This document shows positions 19,401-25,920 of a DNA stretch of 25,920 nt, one piece after another. This DNA comes from Azolla pinnata (taxonomy: Eukaryota; Streptophyta; Polypodiopsida; Salviniales; Salviniaceae): assembly GCA_037176905.1 (NCBI GenBank), contig JBBBWG010005213.1, positions 1-25,920 on the forward strand, given 5' to 3'. Both the position numbers and the translations under genes were made by a program. The stretch's first letter is position 1. Each line of letters starts with the position of its first letter. The notes under the pieces were generated by a model. That model ran no database searches, was not told where the DNA came from, and saw only the letters and a program-made list of their open reading frames with translations.

Positions 19401-21356
19401 AAATGCTGATCCAATAGAAGTTATACTAAACCTGTTCAAAAGCATCAATCGCACTACCAGGAACCCCATACCAGCATTTAGGCTCTCCCCTGTAGTTAGA
19501 AAGTGTGTGTGAGTGGCACCAAAAGTGAAACAGATTTATTTGTTTACATCAAATAATCAAGATATACATACATACATACATACATATAGTCATTGTTTGA
19601 TGTGCACATGTTTCATCTGAATAATCATGACTGAATAGGATGAATTTGAGAGTGAAGAATTTATAGTGACTACTAATTTTATGTGATATGGTTTGTGAAG
19701 GTAAACTTTTTAAATACAAGAATCAAACAAAAACCAAAATCTAGGTTTCACCATACAGGGCCTAGTCCAAGAACTTTCAGCTTTCATCAAGCAGTACACA
19801 GGCAAAACCAAATCCAACCTTAATAAAGTTATTATGCAAGAATACTTGTGAACTCATATGAAATGTGACAATGATTCAGTGTGTTGATATATTTGATTTG
19901 ATGCTTAGAGTCTAAGTCTCAGACTCCTTGGGTCAAACAGATAGTTCCTTACAAAATCCAGAACAGTCCATGTAGATTCTTGAGTGACCCATGCGAGCCC
20001 TTACCAGTGAAGGTAGTTGATAGAGTAGAAGCATTGATCTTCATAATGCCAACAGAATGATGAAAACAGCATCCCCATGTAAACCCATGGAACAGTGACG
20101 CCGGGAATGTTGTCCCGAACATGCTTCAACAGAGAACCATTGAGCTTTGTAAAGTTGTTAAGATTCCAAGGGCTAGCTGCATATTCACTCCAGGAGGTTT
20201 GATCAGCCCATTCTGGGATTGGATCACAGGGCCTTGGGAAACCACTACCATACTCCTCACTTGCCAGATCACTTCCATACAATACCTCAACAGGACCTTT
20301 CTGCCTCTCTACCACACTCCAAAACTCTTCTTCGATTTCAGAAAGGGTGGCTTCTTTTGTCCCAAACCATCTTTTCCGAAAACGCTCAGCAACTCTCCGG
20401 AATGAATCAAAACTATGAACTTCACCTGTGGTGAATCCAAAGCTCTCTTTCTCACATGTAAGGCAATCAAAACAATACCAATTCCCAGGAGGTACTGATG
20501 ACAGTGGAGGTGTTAAGCAAAAAAGATGCCAACCACGGTCACATCTATCACATAAGAGTATCGATTGCTCATGCACCCCACTCTGGCATTGTTCACAGAT
20601 TTGATCAACCTTCGAATACCCCTCTTCTTGAGATTCATCCTTGACCTTGCTTCCATCCTTTGATTCCTCCAAACATTTTCTTGGCTTTCTTCTCCTTGAA
20701 TGAAATTTTGTTTCTTGTTCATTCACAGTCCTGCTCCGTTTCCTGGACATAGGTGCCAATACTGACCTGGATTGAAACTTCTCGAATTCATATAAATGTG
20801 CCTCATAAAGGTTTTTCAAAGTACACCTTAGAGATTCTGATCGCAAAGCCAATGGATCCAGGATTTGCAAGACCTCTCCCCATTTGTTCTCCCTGGACAC
20901 CATCTCGAAACCACCATGCCGTTTAACAGCACCAAATAAAGTACACAGATCTAGTTCTTTGCCCTGAAAGATGGGCCAATCTTGTATCTCAAGTCCCTCT
21001 TTCTTGAGAAATCTAGTGTATTCGAGTTTAAAGGTTTCACCATCCCTTGCTGCTGGACGTTTCTGCAAATGGTGAATCGCCTGGAGCTTGGTAGGAAAAG
21101 AGAAAGACGATTTATCGATCGCAAAAGGAGGGTTCCATTTCGCTGGAGGTACAATCCTACATATACCATACACCTCTGCTTCTTTCCTTATTTTTTCTAT
21201 GAATGCAAGAGGGTCTGTAAACTCCTCTTCTGTAGGATAATATACTGGAGCTTGAGGGAGCCTCAGGAACCCTACTTCTGATGTCTGGCTCTTCAGCTTT
21301 TCGGGTGGGCACTCTTGTATGCCACTTACTGTGTCCATTTCACAGAATTCAGACAT
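10683..21356 (-). CDS. JMJ17: JMJ17-class KDM5/JARID1 histone H3K4 demethylase, 33 coding exons
   Basis: A nuclear Fe(II)/2-oxoglutarate-dependent enzyme that removes methyl groups from H3K4. I joined 33 exons at GT-AG sites; total CDS 5700 bp, 1899 residues, with every phase consistent. Order: JmjN (37-78), ARID (108-197), PHD1 (254-299), JmjC (about 397-545), C5HC2 zinc finger (634-690), AT-hook KKRGRPP (705-711), a long PLU-1-like helical region, PHD2 (1475-1522), PHD3 (1734-1791), basic C-terminus. The iron ligands His437, Glu439 and His525, and the 2-oxoglutarate Lys455, are present, so it should be active. An in-frame TGA lies eight codons before the ATG at 21356. Exons (high to low): 21356-20005, 19489-19432, 19347-19225, 18611-18554, 18413-18277, 18166-18005, 17907-17821, 17744-17571, 17495-17343, 17274-17083, 16995-16924, 16784-16689, 16615-16508, 16414-16298, 16220-16013, 15930-15866, 15799-15741, 15193-15062, 14985-14844, 14743-14384, 14302-14120, 14004-13943, 13858-13780, 13695-13543, 13464-13304, 13229-13106, 12943-12870, 12151-12010, 11936-11790, 11686-11591, 11507-11412, 11321-11083, 10971-10683. 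Confidence 0.94.
13543..17495 (-). other. JMJ17: JMJ17 exons 9-24: PLU-1-like helical region
   Basis: Sixteen mostly small exons code for about 727 residues (718-1444) with recurrent Trp, Leu and acidic/basic helical patterns and no catalytic motif, as in the PLU-1 region of KDM5 proteins. Examples are AEAWCEKAETVL, WAQSVKACIASVD and WQDRAKLVVD. The largest, exon 20 (14743-14384), is 360 bp. The region probably has a scaffold role. Confidence 0.88.
17571..18166 (-). other. JMJ17: JMJ17 exons 6-8: C5HC2 zinc finger and AT-hook
   Basis: Exon 6 is a linker rich in Arg. Exons 7 and 8 form the C5HC2 finger (CVICQYYLF, CSCCPGRFVCLQHSEQLC and a Tyr/Leu/Asp tail). Exon 8 then adds SKKKRGRPPNPVTKK, a canonical AT-hook (GRP core flanked by basic residues) that would contact the minor groove of AT-rich DNA. 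Confidence 0.9.
18277..19489 (-). other. JMJ17: JMJ17 exons 2-5: rest of catalytic JmjC core
   Basis: Exon 2 resumes GEPKCWYGVPG, which gives the 2-oxoglutarate-contacting Lys455. Exon 3 codes VMHKMFPDLFEAQPDLLF and more. Exon 4 codes NFVVTFPRSYHGGFNHG with the third iron ligand His525. Exon 5 codes LNCAEAVNFATLDWLPFG, the conserved end of the domain. All catalytic residues I can check against the KDM5 family are kept. Introns of 84-613 bp separate these exons. Confidence 0.95.
20005..21356 (-). other. JMJ17: JMJ17 exon 1: JmjN, ARID, PHD1 and start of JmjC
   Basis: A single 1352-bp exon codes for residues 1-450 and part of Trp451. JmjN: APVYYPTEEEFTDPLAFI onwards. ARID: from FKLEYTRFLKKEG to the LYEFEKF region. 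PHD1: CEQCQSG through NWYCFDC, with a full Cys4-His-Cys3 set. The start of JmjC carries HYE, the first two iron ligands (437, 439). The exon ends CACTG|GTAAGG in the middle of the Trp codon. Confidence 0.95.
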
Positions 21357-22290
21357 GGAGAACCAACTGTCAGAGATTCAATCAAGCGGTCTGTCTCTGT
21401 CACGGAGACCACTTCTTTCCTGCAAAAACCACGAATCTTGATGATGATTCCGTATGACATACAAAGGTCATATTTCTCACAAACATGCCCAAATTACATC
21501 ATACAAAGCCGTGTAGAAGGAACGAAACTTAGCGTGAGAAAACGCACACATGCAGGGGAAGGGAGCGAAAACCCTAAACACCAGATGTACAGACATAGCT
21601 AAAACAGGAAGTACCTCCTGCTTCTCGATGTACCAGTATTTTGCACGCATGGGACAGGAAAACAGAATGAACATGTGAGAAAACAGATATGTGGAATACA
21701 AAAACCCTAATACCGTGAGAAATGAACATGAAATTGCGCTGAATTTGTCAGTAAGACCACATTTGATGTGCACTTCAGAACGCATAACGGAGACATGAGG
21801 GCGACCAAACCCTAAAATTTGGAACTGATTTGGGAAGGACATCCTTTGTGACAATTGAGAGATGAACTAAAGAGACTTTTGAAGATGTTTAACCATGAAA
21901 AAAGTTGCCATGATGCGCACGCAGATGCCTAAAACAGAGACATGTGAGAGCAAACCCTAACAGCAGATACAACAAAAAATTGCAAGATGAAACAAGAACC
22001 TGATCCTTATCCTGCTCACCGTGGAACTTCTGTAGACATGAAAAAATCACATGACCCACATGCAGGAAAAGGAACCCTGATGGCAGATGTTCCCCCAAAT
22101 ACCAAACAAAAACAGCAAAATTGCGTACATGTATGTGAAAAACACACAAAACCGCATAAGAGAAAAAGCCCAACAGATGCCTGTCAAACATCATCTGGAA
22201 ACATCGAACTAGATTCATAATCTCGTGCATCCATTGAAAAGAAACACACCATGACTCATATTCAGAAGAAACCCTCGCAGCAGATGTGGA
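21357..22290 (-). promoter_or_regulatory. JMJ17 upstream region with telo-box cluster
   Basis: Four exact AAACCCTAA telo-boxes at 21569-21577, 21702-21710, 21807-21815 and 21952-21960, plus imperfect ones near 22072 and 22267. Several lie in a degenerate repeat of the form ACATG(C/T)(A/G)G, purine-rich spacer, AACCCT, then GCAGATGT. A possible 5' UTR intron acceptor (TTTTTGCAG) ends at 21420. Telo-boxes are known targets of TRB Myb factors and of Polycomb recruitment in plants; that they act on this gene is inference. The open minus frame at 21889-22392 is a by-product. Confidence 0.55.
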
Positions 22291-24922
22291 TCTCACATGG
22301 ATATATGCATAAATAGCGTGCACACATGCACGACTCGCATGCAGAAATGCAGAAATCGCATGGCTACATCCACAAGCCACATATGCACACAAGCATCAAA
22401 CCAAAGCACAAAGCACAAAAACGTGTTGTAGCAATCCATAAAACCACATGATTCACAATCCCAGATTTCCACATATATGCATGATGCAATACACACGCTC
22501 CGCTCTGCATATGGAAAACTGGTGTTCTCAAATTTACCTCTGTTCGGATGCTCTGATTTCAGTCAGCAATTCCTCGTGGAGGCCAACAAAGCATCAACAA
22601 AAGCCCACAAAAAAGCCATGGGTTTTCTTCACATATGGCCGACACAGCACACATACATTGGAACTATATTCTTTTCTTTGTTCTCTGGTTGTGTCCTCTG
22701 TCCTCCGCAAGCAATTCCATGGCAAACACCCACACACATAGCAAGTAATGCCTAAAACTTGCTGGTTCCTCTTGCCTTGTTCTTGTTGTGGTATACAAAC
22801 ATCGTACGCGACGTATACGGAAACGTAGAGTTCACATCGGTCCGGAGCGCTATCATGCGTTTTCTTTCCTGTCTTTCGTGTATACGTATACAAGCCTGTG
22901 GATACGGTACCATCTTCTTGATCGTCCTTTGTATCTCGATGTAAATCAGGTATGAATACAGATTCATTAGTGTGGTATATATATATATATATATATATTT
23001 ATTTATACATCGTATTTGTACACGAGATGTATAAGGACACAGATGGCCATTGTTGTCTCGTATGTCTCTCGTCGTGCTGTTGTATCCATCTATCCATCCT
23101 TAGACTGTTTAACGTTGTTATCTTGTGCATTCTTTTGCGTCTTGTATGCAAGGCAAGTGTATGCGCATTGTATTACCCGTAGTTTGTGTACGAGTAAGTG
23201 TTGTCCCAGTCGAGACTCGTACGTGTCCTCGGTAGTTGTTGCGTTCCTGATCGTCGAATAGTATAATGAGTTGTTGTCCTAGAGTAGCTGACAAAGACAC
23301 GACATGTGGTCATCAATCTCCAACACCCACTGTAAGCTCTAGATTTCGCACTCTGCGCCACTAAAACTTTCCTTTCTATGAGAAGCGATGCTTCCTTTTT
23401 CGATATATCTCTTGTTGTGGTGCATGCATGCCATGCGTTCTTATCGAGCCAATCGACGTGTACTTAACCGACGACATGCCTAGAACCCTTGGATGGAATC
23501 GGGCTTAATGGGAAAGGTTTGAACTGCCTTTAGCTCTATCGAGGGAACCTCCGCGGTTCAGCAATTCTAGACAAAGGATCTGTCGATATCTTTCCCTGGG
23601 GGGTGATCGCAGAAAGTTGTTGGATGCATATCGATCGTGAAAAAAAGGTAAAGATCTCGCGCGCGTGTTCTTGCCTCTGCATGTGCATCGTCGAGCGAGC
23701 AACACGAGTTGCATCTTGTACTGTTGGGGCTTCCCTCTGTTTTCTTCTAGAAGATCCCAGCATGACATGTTGAGCCCCTCGGTGACGAGAACTTTTTCTG
23801 AAGTGTTGGAACCGGTCTCTTCTGTTTCCGCCAGTTTCGACGTGCGGAGAACGACAAACACTCCTTACTCTTCGATCCGAAACAATTCTCGATCCCCTTG
23901 TGAAAGTCCCATCGATCTTTTCCGAGACTCCCTGGAGCTGACAGAGCTGACAGGTTCAAACGTATTGTTTTGGCATTCCATAGAGAAGCCTTTTTTCGGA
24001 GCCCAAGAGCGTCAACCTTCTTCTTCACAGAGTTAAATCGTCGCATTATAGAGAGAGATGATTACGTCAATCGACAACTCCGTCATCATCTTAGAAAGTG
24101 GCCCAATGGGTGTTTCTATACAAGTCTACAAGGGAACTATTTTGATAATTAAACAGGTTGATTCAATGGCAATGGTTCCTTTCGATGAAATTGATTTTGT
24201 GTCGATATTCCGTTTGAGTGCATGAACTATCTAGACCAAGAATGACAATCAAGTCAACAAGCAATTGCGCGTCTACGACAGAGTTATAAATCCCAAACAT
24301 CCCCATTTTGAAAACACCTTTGAAGCATAGCACGGCGGCGCCAAATACTATCCTAAGGAATCTCTTCCACTGGGTGTGGTTTTTCATGTTCTATTGTTGG
24401 GACATCAAGCTGAACTATGCTCAACCGATCGCTGGTTCCAAAGTTGGCTTGTGTGTCGATGACAGGTCAAATTAGTCACTAATAAACCCGTAATTCGCAA
24501 TCTAATCGGTCGCAACAACTATGCTCAACCAAGTGATCAAACAGTTTTAACACTTCTGTTAGAATCCAGCTCCAAAGATCGTCGATTTTTACCGATCGAG
24601 CTCAAAATTCTGTTGCTGATAGACCTACCACAATCAGCAATCCAGTTAGAGTTGCGCAAATCAAGACAGCCAACACGAGGAGCATCCATTTCGAAAAGCT
24701 GTATACAGTCGGGCTTATTTTTCAAATCTTTTTTTACAATGTCAATGAGATGTTGTAGCACAATCTAGATCAAAGCAACCCCCCAGTTTTAACATTATAT
24801 AGATCTATATATACATACATTGGAAAAGGAAGCATATAGAGAAAGCAGCAAAAAAAAATTCCGCGACTAAAGACTCACATTCGTACATACCGCGATCCGT
24901 CGTCGGTTTTTTCTGGTTTTTT
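22291..24922. other. Intergenic between JMJ17 and HIPP; nothing recognised
   Basis: Contains an (AT)n run at about 22976-22999 and scattered GTATAC-rich sequence (22800-22960). A minus frame over 24046-23747 and an overlapping one over 23861-23505 are open for about 100 residues each but match no family I know; the plus strand there is open too. The end near 24922 should be the HIPP 3' UTR, with T-rich and TATATA sequence. Confidence 0.5.
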
Positions 24923-25920
24923 TCACATGATGGTGCAAGCATTCGGATTGTCGTCGCTGAAGTATTGGGGAGGGTAAACATAGACTTCGTTGCTCGGGAG
25001 CACGTAAGTGTATCCATGAGGCCCGCTGACGATGAGCTTATCGGGATCACCAGTCTTCTTCGGCTTGTCGTCGTTGTCCTTCTTCGGAGGTATGATCTCG
25101 ACGTGCTTGCAGCTCAGCTTCTTCTTCACCTGATCGCAGACCTTCTTCGGATCCAAGTCTTTCCCCACAATTGTCACCTTGCCGTCTCCGGGCTGAACTT
25201 TCGACACATCTATTCATTCAAGTTCAGACCAGTTTTTATTTTTTCAGAGCAAGCGAGTCCAACGAAGAACCGGAGAGAAATCGATGGTATTCTTCATCTA
25301 TTTCATTCAATTTCAGACCAGTTTTTGTCTTTTTAGAGCAAGCAAGTCCAACGAAGAACCGGAGAGAAATCGATGGTATTCTTCATCTATTTCATTCAAG
25401 TTCAGACCGGTTTTTATGTTTTTGGAGCAAGCAAGTCCAACGAAGAACTGGAGAGAAATCGATGGTATTCTTCATCTATTTCATTCAAGTTCAGACCACG
25501 TTTTATTTTTTTAAAGCAAGCAAGTCCGACAAAGAACCGGAGAGAAATCGATGGTATTCTTCATCTATTTCATTCAAGTTCAGACCAGGTTTTATTTTTT
25601 TAGAGCAAGCAAGTCCGGCGAAGAACTGGAGAGAAATCGATGGTATTCTTCATCTACTTCATTCAAGTTCAGACTGGGTTTTTATTTTTAGAGCAAAGCA
25701 AGTCCGATGAAGACCTTGAGAGAAATCGATGGTATTCTTCATCTATTTCAATCAAGTTCAGACCAGTTTTTTTTTTGAGCAAGCAAGTCGACAAAGAACC
25801 GCAAAGAAATCAATGGTATTCTTTTGCGCACGAGCAATCCGATATATACATATACATATATACACTCAAGTTCCTACCTTTGATTGACCAAGCTATTTTG
25901 TCGACCTTTTTCTTGCAGTC
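24923..25920 (-). CDS. Heavy-metal-associated isoprenylated plant protein (HIPP), 3' part
   Basis: HIPPs are small proteins with an HMA-type metal-binding fold and a farnesylated C-terminus that attaches them to membranes. Exon 25920-25878 (cut by the window edge) codes DCKKKVDKIAWSIK, the end of the metal-binding loop and first helix; its Cys would be the second of the CxxC motif, the first being outside the window. After an intron (25877-25210) the exon 25209-24923 resumes DVSKVQPGDGKVTIVG, the expected beta strands, then KKVCDQVKKKL, a Lys/Asp/Pro-rich linker, a Tyr/Pro-rich segment and the terminal CTIM. Cys-Thr-Ile-Met at the very end is a CaaX box. The split codon G|AT joins in frame. 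Whether the metal site is complete depends on sequence outside the window. Confidence 0.88.
25210..25830. repeat. 89-bp minisatellite within HIPP intron
   Basis: The motif GAGAAATCGATGG recurs at 25275, 25364, 25453, 25542, 25631 and 25720, exactly 89 bp apart, with a weaker seventh copy near 25804. Units differ by scattered substitutions. Because 89 is not a multiple of three, the plus-strand frames over 25171-25710 pass through all three frames of the unit, none with a stop; they are not genes. The array starts at the 3' splice site of the HIPP intron. Confidence 0.93.

Noticed and set aside
21433-21446. 14-base match to the core of miR172 (GAATCTTGATGATG) on the plus strand, hence a possible miR172 site in the JMJ17 leader
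   Set aside because: The flanking positions mismatch, there is no hairpin with a star strand, and the site probably lies in a 5' UTR intron (acceptor ends at 21420). Likely chance in ATG-rich sequence.
21889-22392. Minus-strand ORF of 167 codons upstream of JMJ17
   Set aside because: Composition (His, Cys, Val, Phe) follows from the degenerate ACATG/GCAGATG repeat; it does not join JMJ17 exon 1, which has an in-frame TGA just before its ATG.
25171-25710. Plus-strand ORF of 179 codons with an apparent internal repeat
   Set aside because: It is a translation of the 89-bp intronic minisatellite; the unit is not a multiple of three and each copy is read in a different frame, so there is no protein repeat under selection.
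25210-25830. Possible CRISPR-like array (regular repeats and spacing)
   Set aside because: The whole 89-bp unit is repeated with scattered substitutions and no unique spacers, and it lies in a plant intron.

Overview
This window is nuclear DNA from a flowering plant. The evidence is intron-rich genes with GT-AG introns, an FCS-like zinc finger (FLZ) gene (a land-plant family), a plant KDM5-type histone demethylase, a prenylated heavy-metal-associated protein, and Arabidopsis-type telomere repeats (CCCTAAA). I cannot place the species.

All four genes I can support lie on the minus strand. From right to left they are: (1) 24923-25920, the 3' part of a heavy-metal-associated isoprenylated plant protein (HIPP), whose 5' end is outside the window; (2) 10683-21356, a complete KDM5/JARID1-type H3K4 demethylase of the JMJ17 class. 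I rebuilt it as 33 coding exons totalling 5700 bp, an exact multiple of three, giving 1899 residues with JmjN, ARID, PHD, JmjC, C5HC2, an AT-hook, a PLU-1-like coiled region and two more PHD fingers; (3) 2539-4904, a two-exon FLZ gene whose zinc finger is split by a 1.5-kb intron packed with CAT triplets and telomere-like repeats; (4) 568-775, the first coding exon of RBX1, the RING subunit of cullin ligases. Its RING exons lie beyond the left edge.

The left 7 kb is very rich in repeats: CT, CAT, GAA, CAA and GATCC tracts, an AGT tract, and telomere-like repeats in both orientations. Most long open frames there are by-products of these tracts. The two real genes in that part (RBX1 exon 1 and FLZ) are themselves disguised by triplet expansions. 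From 6.5 to 10.6 kb I recognise no gene, only two exon-like stretches on the plus strand. From 21.4 to 24.9 kb lies the JMJ17 upstream region, with four exact AAACCCTAA telo-boxes in a degenerate repeat, followed by unassigned sequence. The HIPP intron holds a regular 89-bp minisatellite whose unit contains a copy of the gene's own 3' splice site.

The genes do not form a pathway. RBX1 acts in ubiquitin transfer, FLZ proteins are SnRK1 adaptors, JMJ17 erases H3K4 methylation, and HIPPs bind metals. I found no mobile-element gene, rRNA, tRNA or CRISPR array.
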